A DNA stretch of 64,000 nt, from contig NZ_BAYX01000001.1 of NCBI RefSeq assembly GCF_000696095.1, forward strand, positions 186,001 through 250,000, given 5' to 3'. This DNA is from Rhizobium rhizogenes NBRC 13257 (GTDB lineage: Bacteria > Pseudomonadota > Alphaproteobacteria > Rhizobiales > Rhizobiaceae). The translations under genes and the position numbers were made by a program. This document shows, in pieces, positions 32,832-41,920 of the stretch. How positions within the stretch are numbered: the stretch's first letter is position 1; the number at the start of each line of letters is the position of its first letter. A model generated the notes under the pieces. It did no database searches. It saw only the letters and a list, made by a program, of their open reading frames with translations, and had not been told where the DNA came from.

Positions 32832-33800
32832 ATGACATCGATCACTGCCGATTCCAAATCCTTGGCCGCCGGCCATTCCACGCTTCGCGGTGTTCTGGTG
32901 GCATTCGCGTCCTATGCCGTCTTTGCCTTCAGCGATGCGTCGATCAAGATGCTGCATGGAACGTTGCCGTCCTATCAGGTGGCCTTCATCGGCGCGCTTT
33001 TCGGCTTCGCCGCCGTCCCGTTCCTGAAGAGGCGTGACGATAATTGGGTGGATATGGTCAGAACATCGAACCGTCCTCTCTGGATACTGCGTTTTGCCTG
33101 CGGTGCTACCGGCGCCATATGCTCGATTGTTGCCTTTACCAAGCTGTCGATGGCGGAGGCATTTGCGCTGCTGTTCCTGCTGCCGTCCTTCGTCACCATT
33201 CTTTCGGTCGTCTTCCTGAAGGAAGACGTGCGCTGGCAGCGCTGGACGGCGGTGATCCTCGGTTTTATCGGCGTGCTCATCGTGCTGCGGCCGGGTTTTC
33301 GCGAGCTTTCGATCGGTCACCTCTGCGCAGCGATCGGCGGCCTGGCGGCTGCAATCGGGATCGTCATCAATCGGGCGCTTGGGGCGAAGGAAAAGAGAAT
33401 TTCGCTTTATGGTGCAGGCCTGTTCGGCACGCTCATCGTCAGCGGTCTTCTGATGTTGTCCGAGGTGTCGATGCCGACGGCCTGGCAATGGCTGTTCCTG
33501 GCGAGCTATGGGCTGCTTGGTGCGGTCGGCAACGTGCTGTTGATGACTGCGGCGCGCATGGTACCGGCCAACCTCGTCGCGCCGCCTCAATATAGCCAGA
33601 TGATCTGGGCGATCGGCTTCGGCTATCTTCTGTTCAACGACGATATCGACCTGCCGATGGCGTTGGGCATCGCGCTGATCATTTTCTCCGGTCTGCTGAC
33701 GCTGGCGCGCGAGCGCAAGCGTGGCACGCCTCTGCCCACGGCCGTCACCGCCAATACGCAGGCGGCGTTGGCGACCGCGCAGGAGCGGCCGGAGACGTGA
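32832..33800 (+). CDS. DMT superfamily transporter (EamA domain)
   Basis: 322 residues from the ATG at 32832; an in-frame TTG 51 bp earlier would add 17. About ten hydrophobic segments form two EamA repeats, with the recognisable TKLSMAEAFALLFLLPSFVTIL in the first and ARMVPANLVAPPQYSQMIWA in the second. This is the S-adenosylmethionine/riboflavin/drug-metabolite exporter type; the substrate is unknown. Neither candidate start has a good RBS. It ends 46 bp before an AraC regulator on the same strand. Confidence 0.85.
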   Translation: MTSITADSKSLAAGHSTLRGVLVAFASYAVFAFSDASIKMLHGTLPSYQVAFIGALFGFAAVPFLKRRDDNWVDMVRTSNRPLWILRFACGATGAICSIVAFTKLSMAEAFALLFLLPSFVTILSVVFLKEDVRWQRWTAVILGFIGVLIVLRPGFRELSIGHLCAAIGGLAAAIGIVINRALGAKEKRISLYGAGLFGTLIVSGLLMLSEVSMPTAWQWLFLASYGLLGAVGNVLLMTAARMVPANLVAPPQYSQMIWAIGFGYLLFNDDIDLPMALGIALIIFSGLLTLARERKRGTPLPTAVTANTQAALATAQERPET

Positions 33801-33846
33801 CATATGCCTCGCCGACAGCTTTCAGCAGGGTTGAAGGGCGGGGCAC

Positions 33847-34656
33847 ATGAAGACCGGCCAGTTCAAGATGTTCCGCTCCCGCGTCGCGGGCATCAGGGCC
33901 GTGAAAGCCGAAACGGGATATAGCTTTCCCAAGCATACGCATGACCAGTTCGGTATCGGCGTCATCGAGTCCGGCGCGCATGCGTCACTGAGCGGGCGCG
34001 GATTGGTGCGGGCGGAGGCGGGAGATGTCATCTGCTTCAATCCGAATGAAGTACATGACGGCATGCCCATCGGCGAAAGCCGGGCCTGGACGATGCTTCA
34101 TTTCGATCCGTCGGTGATCGGCGATCTGCTGAACGATATCAGCGAGGGTGGGATTGGAGGCGCGGAGTTTCCGGCGCCTGTCATCCGTAGCCGCGAGATA
34201 GCGGCATACTTCAGAGCTTTGTTTCCACTCCTGGTCGGCAATTCTGAGTCACAGAACGCGCTGCTGCGGGATGGGCTAATGTTATCGCTCGTCGCAGCCG
34301 TCATGGGCGAGGGCACGCCGGCGTCGTGCGATATTGCCATTCCCGCCGCTATCCGTCGCGCTCGCGATCTGATCGAGGACGATCCTTCAGCTCCTCTGAC
34401 GCTTGCCGAACTCGCTGACGCCTGCGGACTGAGCCATTTCCAGTTCCTGCGGGCATTCACCAAGGCGACGGGGCTCACTCCCCATGCCTATCTCTTGCAG
34501 CGTCGTATTCACGAAGCGCGGCGGCTGATCGCGGCGGGCACGCCATTGGCCGAGGCGGCTTTTGCCAGCGGCTTTGCGGATCAAAGCCACATGACGCGCC
34601 TCTTCGTGCGTAATTTCGGCATATCGCCGGGCGTCTATGCGGCAGCTGCCGGTTAG
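33847..34656 (+). CDS. AraC-family transcriptional regulator
   Basis: 269 residues. The N-terminal cupin-like domain starts SRVAGIRAVKAETGYSFPKHTHDQF with 'GD.....NEVHDG', as in AraC effector domains. The C-terminal double HTH has LADACGLSHFQFLRAFTKATGLTPHAYLLQRRIHEAR (broken by turns) and ASGFADQSHMTRLFVRNFGISPGVY. GGGCGGGGCAC precedes the start. It probably controls the DMT exporter upstream or the B3/B4-domain gene 83 bp downstream. Confidence 0.92.
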   Translation: MKTGQFKMFRSRVAGIRAVKAETGYSFPKHTHDQFGIGVIESGAHASLSGRGLVRAEAGDVICFNPNEVHDGMPIGESRAWTMLHFDPSVIGDLLNDISEGGIGGAEFPAPVIRSREIAAYFRALFPLLVGNSESQNALLRDGLMLSLVAAVMGEGTPASCDIAIPAAIRRARDLIEDDPSAPLTLAELADACGLSHFQFLRAFTKATGLTPHAYLLQRRIHEARRLIAAGTPLAEAAFASGFADQSHMTRLFVRNFGISPGVYAAAAG

Positions 34657-34739
34657 ATCCATGCAATTTTGTTCAAGACCCGGCGATGACGACCGGCTCT
34701 TCTGCGGCGGCAAATCAGAACCGCGCAGAAGGAAAAACC

Positions 34740-35432
34740 ATGCATTTCCGCCATTCGAACGAGATGTGGAGCGAATTCCCCGATCTTGTCCCCGGTGTGT
34801 TCTTTGTCGACGGGATCACGGCGGAAGCCGTGGTCACGGATCCTGTCGCAAAGTTCCATGCCATTGCCGCGGAACGGCTGGCGGCGGGTTCGGAGGGCGA
34901 GATGCCAGAGATCCAGGCATGGCGGCGCACCTTCTCGAAAATGGGGCTGAAGCCGACGCAATATCGCTGCGCCTCCGAGGCGCTGCTGCGCCGCTTCCGT
35001 CAGGAAAATTCGCTGCCGCAACTGCATCCGTTGGTCGATCTCTGCAACGCCATCTCCATCGCTTTTGCGATTCCCATCGCCGTGTTCGATCTGGCGAAGA
35101 TTTCGGGCGATCTCGAGGTCAGGCATGCGACAGGACGCGAGACCTATCTGACGTTCTCCGGCGAGACGGAGCATCCGGAGCCGCGTGAAGTGATTTTCGC
35201 CGATAGCAACGATCGGGCGCATGCGCGGCGCTGGACCAACCGGCAAAGCGGTCTTTCCGCCGTTCGTGAGGATACGCGATCGGTACTGATCGTTGCTGAG
35301 GCGATGCATGAGGCGGCTGGTCGTGATGTGCCGAAGCTGATTGAGACCATTGCTGCGGAGCTTGCTGCTGTCTGGGCAATGAAAGCAAAGACCGCGCTCC
35401 TCAGCCGCTCTTCACCACGTTTTGATCTCTAG
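34740..35432 (+). CDS. B3/B4 (PheT-like tRNA-editing) domain protein
   Basis: 230 residues from ATG 34740 with AGAAGGAAAAACC upstream; an earlier in-frame start lacks an RBS. The whole protein is a B3/B4 fold as in the beta subunit of phenylalanyl-tRNA synthetase: FSKMGLKPTQYRCASEALLRR and LHPLVDLCNAISIAFAIP are the diagnostic blocks. Stand-alone B3/B4 proteins may edit mischarged tRNAs or bind amino acids, but their roles are poorly defined. It lies right after an AraC regulator and may be a target. Confidence 0.82.
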   Translation: MHFRHSNEMWSEFPDLVPGVFFVDGITAEAVVTDPVAKFHAIAAERLAAGSEGEMPEIQAWRRTFSKMGLKPTQYRCASEALLRRFRQENSLPQLHPLVDLCNAISIAFAIPIAVFDLAKISGDLEVRHATGRETYLTFSGETEHPEPREVIFADSNDRAHARRWTNRQSGLSAVREDTRSVLIVAEAMHEAAGRDVPKLIETIAAELAAVWAMKAKTALLSRSSPRFDL

Positions 35433-35581
35433 CCTTACGTCTTTTTGCGGCAAACGACGGATCGAGACAAAAACGCGGTTGACAATTGTTGTGTTCGGGC
35501 AGAGCAGGGAACTCAACTCAATATCTCATATTTCCTATGAAGATGGTTCCGTTCCCTGTGCGCGGAACCGAAGAAAGACCC

Positions 35582-36811
35582 ATGGACACCTTGCAGAGCC
35601 AAGACCGGACCAGTGCGCTCGGTCATCCCGGATACCGTTCCTTCGCCGCCTCCCGCGTCTTCTCCTCCATCGGCTTCCAGTCCGTTACCGTTGCCATGGG
35701 CTGGATGATCTACGATCAGACCCATAGCGCTTTCTACCTGGGCCTGGTTGGCCTTTGCCAATTCCTGCCGATGGTGGTGCTGACCTTCATCGTCGGGCAT
35801 GTGGCCGACCGGTTCGACCGGCGGCGCATCGGCCTTGCCTGTCAGTTGATCGAGGCGTTGACGGCGCTGGTGCTGGCTGTGGCTGTTTGGCAGCATTGGA
35901 TCGGCCCCCACGGCATTCTCGCCGCTGTTGCGGTCATGGGAGCTGCCACCGCCTTCGAACGCCCGACGATGGCGGCACTGCTACCGAACATCGTGCCGCC
36001 CTCGATGCTGCAAGTGGCGATCGCCACCTCTACCTCGATGATGCAGACGGCCTTCATCATCGGCCCGTCGCTTGGCGGCCTGCTATACGGGGTCAGCCCG
36101 GTCGCGCCTTTCCTTGTGTCGGCGGTGCTGTATGTGATTGCCAGCATCAATGTCATTTCCATCCGCGTCGAGCGGCAACAGCCATCCTCGCGCGAGCCGG
36201 TGACGCTGAGCTCGGTCTTTGCCGGCGTTTCCTTTATCAAGAGCCGACCGGTGATGATGGGCACCATCTCGCTCGATCTCTTCGCGGTTCTGCTCGGCGG
36301 CGCTACGGCGCTGTTGCCGATGTTCGCGCGCGATATCCTGCATGCCGGCCCCTGGGGGCTTGGCATGCTGCGCGCAGCGCCCGCCATCGGCGCGCTCGTC
36401 ATGTCGATCTGGTTGGTTCGGCGGCCGCTGCAAAGCGATGTCGGCAAGAAGATGCTGATCGCCGTCTTCATCTTCGGTGTCGCCACCGTTATCTTTGCGC
36501 TTTCAACCAACATCATCCTTTCCGTCCTAGCGCTACTCGTCGTCGGTGCGTCTGATACGGTCAGCGTCGTCGTGCGCAGCTCGCTGGTGCAGCTCCTGAC
36601 GCCGGATATCATGCGCGGCCGTGTCAATGCGGTGAACTCGCTGTTTATAGGCACCTCCAACCAGCTCGGCGAATTCGAATCCGGCATGCTCGCCAGCGCG
36701 TTTGGTCCCGTACTCACCGGGATTATCGGCGGCGTTGGCACCATTGCGGTCGTGCTGCTCTGGACGCGGATTTTCCCCGATTTGACCAAGGTCAAGACGC
36801 TCAACGGGTGA
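35582..36811 (+). CDS. MFS transporter (EntS/MFS_3 type)
   Basis: 409 residues, about 12 helices. HPGYRSFAASRVFSSIGFQ starts helix 1, and VGHVADRFDRRRI is MFS motif A; the overall pattern matches the enterobactin-exporter EntS-like group. Upstream in-frame ATG at 35537 is possible, but AAGAAAGACCC before 35582 and the family N-terminus favour the shorter form. No siderophore genes are near, so the substrate is open. Confidence 0.85.
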   Translation: MDTLQSQDRTSALGHPGYRSFAASRVFSSIGFQSVTVAMGWMIYDQTHSAFYLGLVGLCQFLPMVVLTFIVGHVADRFDRRRIGLACQLIEALTALVLAVAVWQHWIGPHGILAAVAVMGAATAFERPTMAALLPNIVPPSMLQVAIATSTSMMQTAFIIGPSLGGLLYGVSPVAPFLVSAVLYVIASINVISIRVERQQPSSREPVTLSSVFAGVSFIKSRPVMMGTISLDLFAVLLGGATALLPMFARDILHAGPWGLGMLRAAPAIGALVMSIWLVRRPLQSDVGKKMLIAVFIFGVATVIFALSTNIILSVLALLVVGASDTVSVVVRSSLVQLLTPDIMRGRVNAVNSLFIGTSNQLGEFESGMLASAFGPVLTGIIGGVGTIAVVLLWTRIFPDLTKVKTLNG

Positions 36812-37127
36812 GGCGCATTCGACACGACGAATAGTCCCGCAGGCTCATCGGTCGTCCGGGATTTGATCCAGCCCGGCGTCTCGCTTGAGATGATCGCTGA
36901 GGCGCAGGATATTTTCGCGCACTGCTTTATCCTTGGGGCGGGATTTCCGCATACATCGGAGTGTTTGCAGCAGTTGATCGATCCGTTTCTGGACGATTTT
37001 CGATCCAATATTTCCATGAGAACTTCTCATCTATCACACACCTTTGTGGTCTCGTGATCAAAAGGGATGCGCCTGAAAATTGGCGGCGTATAATGAAGCC
37101 TTCATCGGCAATGCATGAGGGATTTTC
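36812..37127. other. Intergenic region before LysR gene
   Basis: 316 bp without a supported gene. A TATAAT hexamer at 37089-37094 could be the -10 of the downstream LysR gene, but no good -35 is seen at the usual distance. No strong terminator for the MFS gene is visible. Confidence 0.3.
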
Positions 37128-38054
37128 ATGGGTAAGAGGCCGCTGCCGCCATTGACCGTCTTGCAGGCATTCTGCGCCATCGTCGAAACCGGCGGCTTTG
37201 GACGCGCCGCAGAGCGGATGGGGCTGACGCAGACCGCGATCAGTCATCAGCTTGCCCAGCTCGAAGGCTGGATCGGCGGCAGGCTCTTCGATCGCGGCCG
37301 GTCGGGCGCAAGCCTGACGCCGCTCGGCGCGCGTCTGCATCCATCAATCGTGGAAACGGTCTCTCAGTTGGAGAAAGCGCTCTATCAGGCGCGGGCGAGT
37401 GTGTCGGTCCGTGCCTTGGGATTGTCGGTGACGCCGGAATTTTCGAGCCAATGGCTGGCGTCGCGACTGCCGGATTTTTGCCAGCGCTATCCCGACATCG
37501 AGTTGAAGATGGCTGTCGGCTATCAGAGGCCGGACTTCGGACCCGGTGGCGTTGATCTCGCCATCTGGCTCGGGCGGGCTGATGCGGAGCTTGTGCTGGA
37601 GGAGTTGCTGATCGACCAGGAATTTGTCGTCAGCTCGCCGGGCCTTTCCAAGCAATTGCCGAATCGCAATGCGATTAGGGCAGCACCCCTGCTACGCTAC
37701 GCCGGCATGCGGCATACGGTGCTGGATTGGCAGCGCTGGTACGAGCAGGTGACCAGCCATGACGAGGATGGCGATGTCTCGAGTTTCGATATCGGCCAAG
37801 CGGTGGAGGCCGGGCCGTTGTTCGAATCCTTCGCAGATATGCTCAAGGCCTGCCGGGACGGCCTCGGCTTTGCACTGGTGCGCAGTTCGCTTGTTGCGGA
37901 AGACATAGCGGATGGAAAACTGGTGCGTTGCTTCGTGGAGGTTCAGCCGGCGGCCGTCAGCTATAATCTGGTCTATCCGCCCAATGCCCTACAAAATCCA
38001 TCCGCGGCGCTGTTTCGCAATTGGTTGATATCTCAGGCCAACGAGGTGGGTTGA
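37128..38054 (+). CDS. LysR-family regulator, GcvA-like
   Basis: 308 residues. The N-terminus PLPPLTVLQAFCAIVETGGFGRAAERMGLTQTAISHQLAQLE (with normal breaks) is the LysR HTH in the GcvA-type variant (LxxLxxFxxxxxxxSFxxAAxxLxxTxxAxSxQ). The remainder is a type-2 periplasmic-binding-like effector domain. GAGGG precedes the ATG. Its target is not evident: the next gene is a GNAT acetyltransferase on the opposite strand, converging at 14 bp. Confidence 0.9.
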   Translation: MGKRPLPPLTVLQAFCAIVETGGFGRAAERMGLTQTAISHQLAQLEGWIGGRLFDRGRSGASLTPLGARLHPSIVETVSQLEKALYQARASVSVRALGLSVTPEFSSQWLASRLPDFCQRYPDIELKMAVGYQRPDFGPGGVDLAIWLGRADAELVLEELLIDQEFVVSSPGLSKQLPNRNAIRAAPLLRYAGMRHTVLDWQRWYEQVTSHDEDGDVSSFDIGQAVEAGPLFESFADMLKACRDGLGFALVRSSLVAEDIADGKLVRCFVEVQPAAVSYNLVYPPNALQNPSAALFRNWLISQANEVG

Positions 38055-38068
38055 GAGAGCGATCACCA

Positions 38069-38467
38069 TCAATCGCGTAGCTTGATCAAGCCTGCATCGG
38101 TCGCCCTAAAACCCAGGTTTCGATAGAAACCGGTAAGATGCGGTTCGAAATCGACATGCAGCCATTCCGCGCCGCGTTCGCGCGCAACCGTCGTTGCCAT
38201 TTCGACAAGGCTGCTTGCTATTCCCTGCCTGCGGAATTCGGGGGAGACGCAGGTATCGAGAATGAAGGCATGGATGCCGCCATCCCAGGCAACATTGACG
38301 AAGCCGACCAGACGCTCTCCGGCAAAGGCACCGATATGAGCGAGGCTTCTCGACAGAATTGATGAGAAATCGCGTGCGGCGGGTTCATTCCAAGCCGCAG
38401 CCCACAGGGCGTTGAGAGCTTCGTTTTCGGGATAAGGATCGGCCCTGAATTCGATCGTCACAATCAT
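38069..38467 (-). CDS. GNAT family N-acetyltransferase
   Basis: 132 residues from ATG 38467 (MIVTIEFRADPYP); a GTG at 38461 with AAGGGG at better spacing is an alternative. The acetyl-CoA binding block is LDTCVSPEFRRQGIASSLVEMA (motif A, R/Q-x-x-G-x-G/A) followed by FYRNLGFRATDAG near the end. It probably acetylates a small molecule or protein N-terminus. It converges with the LysR gene. Confidence 0.85.
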   Translation of the reverse strand: MIVTIEFRADPYPENEALNALWAAAWNEPAARDFSSILSRSLAHIGAFAGERLVGFVNVAWDGGIHAFILDTCVSPEFRRQGIASSLVEMATTVARERGAEWLHVDFEPHLTGFYRNLGFRATDAGLIKLRD

Positions 38468-38644
38468 CCCCTTGCTGATTGTTGATGGAGCTGTGACGCC
38501 AAGCTTATCCGCAGGCCAAGCGGATGCAACAGCCGCATACGGCTGATGGCTTCCGGGCAATCAGAATGGAAAAGTGCATCCCATGTCGGATCGCGCTATC
38601 ATCGATCGTCCTTTGCAAGTGAGAACAGAACAGAGGAGACCGAT

Positions 38645-38998
38645 ATGCCCTGTGTGGATGGTTTTATTCTTGCCGTGCCGAAAGACAAGATCGAGGCCTA
38701 CAAGGCGCTGGCACACACAGCTGGCGAGGTCTGGATGGAGCATGGTGCGCTCAGCTACGTCGAGGCAATCGGGGATGACGTGCCCTATGGCGAGCTAACG
38801 TCGTTTCCGCGCGCCGTCCTGGCCACGGCGGACGAACTTATGATTTTTTCATGGATTACCTATGAGAGCCGCCAGCATCGTGACGCTGTGCTGGAAAAGG
38901 TCATGGCTGATCCGCGAATGAAAGATGGGATGGAAAACATGCCCTTCGATGGCAAACGCATGATCTACGGCGGCTTCGATATCTTTCTGCAGATCTAG
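38645..38998 (+). CDS. DUF1428 family protein
   Basis: 117 residues with the family blocks VDGFILAVPKDKIEAYKALA, PYGELTSFP and MPFDGKRMIYGGFDIFL. This is DUF1428 (YbaA), a dimeric alpha/beta ferredoxin-like fold of unknown function. AGGAGACCGAT precedes ATG 38645; the open frame extends 99 bp further upstream but without an RBS or similarity. Confidence 0.9.
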   Translation: MPCVDGFILAVPKDKIEAYKALAHTAGEVWMEHGALSYVEAIGDDVPYGELTSFPRAVLATADELMIFSWITYESRQHRDAVLEKVMADPRMKDGMENMPFDGKRMIYGGFDIFLQI

Positions 38999-39083
38999 TC
39001 TGCCGGCGGCTGGGCGGGCTTGACTTTGCAGCCGTTGCGGCCGACCTCAAGCGCTCCATCGTTATCACCACCGGGAAGATGTC

Positions 39084-39512
39084 ATGCCGCAAACCGTCAT
39101 CACGCTGTCCACCCATGGTCAGGGGCTTTACGAGTTCACGGAGCAGGTGGCGGATTTCGTTCGTACGGCGAGTTCAGGTGTGGGCGAGGGGCTGCTGACC
39201 GTCTTTGTCCGCCATACCTCCTGTTCTCTTTTGATCCAGGAGAATGCCGATCCGGATGTGAAGACCGATCTCAATGCCTTCTTCCGCCGCCTCGTGCCGC
39301 CATCGTCCGATCCCTCGATGCGATGGATCGTGCATACGACGGAGGGGCCGGACGATATGCCGGCGCATATCAAGGCGGCGTTGACGCAGGTGTCGATCGG
39401 CATTCCCGTGACGCGTGGACGGCTGGCGCTCGGCACCTGGCAGGGCATCTATCTCTTCGAACATCGCGACCGGCCGCACCGCCGCGACATCGTGCTGCAT
39501 CTTTCCGCCTGA
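39084..39512 (+). CDS. YjbQ family (UPF0047) protein, thiamine-phosphate synthase-like
   Basis: 142 residues. Family blocks: VRHTSCSLLIQENADPDV, WIVHTTEGPDDMPAHIKAAL and LGTWQGIYLFEHRDRPHRR, with the conserved His and Glu residues. UPF0047/YjbQ proteins have a weak thiamine-phosphate synthase activity in E. coli; the true function is uncertain. GGGAAGATGTC precedes the start. The gene stands between DUF1428 and a small secreted protein. Confidence 0.92.
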   Translation: MPQTVITLSTHGQGLYEFTEQVADFVRTASSGVGEGLLTVFVRHTSCSLLIQENADPDVKTDLNAFFRRLVPPSSDPSMRWIVHTTEGPDDMPAHIKAALTQVSIGIPVTRGRLALGTWQGIYLFEHRDRPHRRDIVLHLSA

Positions 39513-39690
39513 GGCGGTGGATATGGGTGTCAATCCTTTGTTAACGCTCCTGAATACGTTGTGAATGGCCAGTTCGCGTTCGGTTCAGCTTGGCTGACCT
39601 AACGTGTCTCCAATCCCAAGGGCATCGGACCATTTGATGGGGCCGGATTTCGGGATTGCAACGATTCAAGGACTTGAAGGAGAAACACCC

Positions 39691-39996
39691 ATGATCAGCC
39701 TCTTTGCAAAGGCAGGCATCGCCGCCCTCATCACGCTCGGCGCCATCTCCGCCACGGCTGCGACCGCATCGGCCAACGATTTTTCGGCCGGCGTCCATCA
39801 GGCACGTTACGATCACCATCGCGGCCGCGCGTGCTCGCCGATAGCAGCCGTCCAGAAGGCTCGCGCCATGGGCCTGCGTCGCGCCCATATCGGCAACATC
39901 ACACCGCGCCGTGTCGTCGTCGACGGCTTTAGCCGCCGCGGTCCGGACCGCATCGTTTTCGCCAACGCGCCGGGTTGCCCGTTGATCCGTCGCTAA
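39691..39996 (+). CDS. Small secreted protein A of a paralogous pair
   Basis: 101 residues. MISLFAKAGIAALITLGAIS begins a signal peptide ending about ATASA-ND (residue 29). The mature part has RGRACSPIAAVQKARAMGLRRAHI, then TPRRVVVDGFSRRGPDRIVFAN and APGCPLIRR. Two cysteines flank this core and could form a disulfide in the periplasm. GAAGGAGAAACACCC precedes the ATG. The gene at 40279 encodes a clear paralogue. The family occurs in rhizobia as hypothetical proteins; I know no function. Confidence 0.78.
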   Translation: MISLFAKAGIAALITLGAISATAATASANDFSAGVHQARYDHHRGRACSPIAAVQKARAMGLRRAHIGNITPRRVVVDGFSRRGPDRIVFANAPGCPLIRR

Positions 39997-40069
39997 GCTC
40001 GGAAAGCTAGGGGTAGTGTAACCGTTTACGGGCGATCTTTCGCCGCTTCTATACAATTCCAAGCTTAGT

Positions 40070-40107
40070 AAAGTCGCCCTCATGAAAGAGGACGGCTTTT
40101 ATTTTTC
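40070..40107 (+). terminator. Terminator after secreted protein A
   Basis: A 12-bp stem AAAGTCGCCCTC / GAGGACGGCTTT (one mismatch, one G-T) with an ATGAAA loop, followed by TATTTTTCC. It makes the two paralogous genes separate transcription units. Confidence 0.7.
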
Positions 40108-40278
40108 CGCCTTCCGGCGAATCTGCCTCTGGAATCGGGTTTGTCTTCGTTGTACCTGAATAGGGCATGAGCGGTTGATTCTGGACTTGTTCAGTGTCGG
40201 GCCGTTACTCCTCAGGCGCTCACTCGGGAGATGCGGCAAGCTAATGAGAGAGTAGCCTTTTACTCCATGGAGGATACA

Positions 40279-40614
40279 ATGAAAAAATTACTGGCAAAGT
40301 TGGGGGTCGCTGCCGCCATCGCGGTGACAGCGCTGTCGGGCACGGTCGAAACCACTTCCGCCCAGGGACTGGATATCTATGTCGGCCCCGGTCGCCATCG
40401 GCCGCCACCGCCGGATTATGACAATCCGCGTTTCGATCGTCGTCGTGGCTGCGATCCGCGGGAAGCCATGGATGTCGCCCGCAGCTACGGCCTGCGCCGT
40501 GCTCGCGTGGTCGACGTGACACCGCGCCGCGTTATCGTTGACGGTTTCACCCGCCGTGGCCCGGACACGATGATGTTCGCCAATGTTCGCGGTTGCCCAA
40601 TGATTGGCCGCTGA
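40279..40614 (+). CDS. Small secreted protein B of a paralogous pair
   Basis: 111 residues. A signal peptide MKKLLAKLGVAAAIAVTALS ends near TSAQG (residue 30). A Pro/Arg-rich spacer (GRHRPPPPDYD) precedes the shared core: RRGCDPREAMDVARSYGLRRARV, TPRRVIVDGFTRRGPDTMMFAN and RGCPMIGR, aligning with secreted protein A over its whole mature part, including both cysteines. TGGAGGATACA precedes ATG 40279. Its own terminator follows. Unknown function. Confidence 0.78.
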   Translation: MKKLLAKLGVAAAIAVTALSGTVETTSAQGLDIYVGPGRHRPPPPDYDNPRFDRRRGCDPREAMDVARSYGLRRARVVDVTPRRVIVDGFTRRGPDTMMFANVRGCPMIGR

Positions 40615-40685
40615 TAAGGTTGACGGGCGCGTCTAGCGTCCGGTGGCTAACAGTTTACGCTTTCGCTTTATCGGCGGGGGCCGCG

Positions 40686-40737
40686 AACCGCCCTTTGCTC
40701 GGTCTCATCGGACTTGAGCGAAGGGCGGTTTTGTTTT
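40686..40737 (+). terminator. Terminator after secreted protein B
   Basis: A 15-bp stem AACCGCCCTTTGCTC / GAGCGAAGGGCGGTT (one G-T pair), loop of 15 nt, followed by TTGTTTTG. It lies between gene B and the convergent SIMPL-domain gene. Confidence 0.75.
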
Positions 40738-40821
40738 GTGGCGAGAGCGTGGACCGCTCTAGCCTATTGTTTTGACGCAGTTCCGGACGGAAAACCGCGC
40801 CGCCCTTTTCCTGGAATTGCT

Positions 40822-41565
40822 CTATTGCTGGATCGCGTAGGTGATGCTCACCGACGCATTGTAGGTATTCTCGCCGCTTGCCACCGGCACCGAGCTATCG
40901 GCAGATGCTTTGGCCATGGCCTGGCGCATGTAAGGCTGCGGCGGGGCCATGATGGCGCCCTCGCTGATCGAAATAACGCGGCCGAGCTTGACGCCGGCTG
41001 CCTCGCTCAACGTCTTTGCCTTGGCCGTTGCGTCAGCCACGGCGTTCTTGCGGGCTTCCTCGAGCGCGGTATCCGGCTTGTCGTTGGTGAACTGGATATC
41101 GCCGCCCTGGTTGATGCCGAGCTTGACGACCTGGTCGAGAAGAGTGCCGAGCTTGGAGAGATCGCGCACGCGCACCGTCAGGCCATTGTTCACCTGATAG
41201 CCGGTCAGCGTCGGCGGCTGTGACTGGCCGTCCTTGTCGTTGGGATAGACATATTGCGGCTGGATCGAAAAGCCAGAGGTTTGCAGATCGCGCTCGGCAA
41301 TGCCGCTGTCCTTCAAGGTCGCGAGCACGGCGCCCATCGCCTTGTTGTTCTGGTCAAGCGCATCCTGGGCGGCCTTCTCCTGCTTGACGACCGAGAGCGT
41401 CACGATTGCCATGTCCGGCGCAATCGCCGAATGCCCTTCGCCGGTAACCGTGATGATCGCCTCGCGCGGCTTGGCGTCTTCGGCGAATGCCTGGGTGGCA
41501 GGCACGAGGAGCGTCGCGCTGAACAGAGCGGCAAGAATAAAATCTCCGGTTTTCGTCATTGGCAT
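40822..41565 (-). CDS. SIMPL-domain (DUF541) periplasmic protein
   Basis: 247 residues from ATG 41565 (MPMTKTGDFILAALFSATLL), with a signal peptide ending near AFAED. AAGGAACGAACC precedes this start; the open frame runs further upstream without support. The SIMPL core is seen in ITVTGEGHSAIAPDMAIVTLSV, TSGFSIQPQYVYP, GYQVNNGLTVRVRDL and ARKNAVADATAKAKTLSEAAGVKLG, each a family block. SIMPL proteins are linked to oxidative-stress protection and outer-envelope functions. It converges with secreted protein B. Confidence 0.9.
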   Translation of the reverse strand: MPMTKTGDFILAALFSATLLVPATQAFAEDAKPREAIITVTGEGHSAIAPDMAIVTLSVVKQEKAAQDALDQNNKAMGAVLATLKDSGIAERDLQTSGFSIQPQYVYPNDKDGQSQPPTLTGYQVNNGLTVRVRDLSKLGTLLDQVVKLGINQGGDIQFTNDKPDTALEEARKNAVADATAKAKTLSEAAGVKLGRVISISEGAIMAPPQPYMRQAMAKASADSSVPVASGENTYNASVSITYAIQQ

Positions 41566-41729
41566 GGTTCGTTCCTTGGTTGGTGTTTCCTCAGTATTCG
41601 TTTTTGCTGATTGATTGTGAAGGTATTGCGGCAGTCCCTTGTGGGAAAAGAAGAATTGGGTTAGAGCCAGATCGGCTTCCGGGGGACCATTGCTCCGGAA
41701 CTGCATGCACGATCACTTTTCGTCGTGCC

Positions 41730-41805
41730 GGGCCTGTAGCTCAATGGTTAGAGCCGGCGGCTCATAACCGCTTGGTTGGGGGTTCGAGTCCCTCCGGGCC
41801 CACCA
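41730..41805 (+). tRNA. tRNA with CAU anticodon, probably tRNA-Ile2
   Basis: 76 nt including an encoded CCA. The acceptor stem GGGCCTG/CGGGCCC, D arm with TAGCTCAATGGTTAGAGC, anticodon arm GCGGCTCATAACCGC (anticodon CAT at DNA level), T arm GGGGGTTCGAGTCCCTCC. The TCATAA loop and CTTGGTT variable region resemble tRNA-Ile2 (lysidine at C34, reads AUA) such as E. coli ileX rather than initiator or elongator Met tRNAs. Automatic annotators often call such genes tRNA-Met. A prophage remnant begins about 600 bp downstream. Confidence 0.9.
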
Positions 41806-41920
41806 TTTCCCCAAATCCACAAAACCGAACCAATCACAAGCTCCAGCGAGTGATTTCGTTTGATTTCCGGTGTCTTGTGCTTAGAAAAAAGCAGGCAACG
41901 GCTCGATAGGAAAGACGTCG

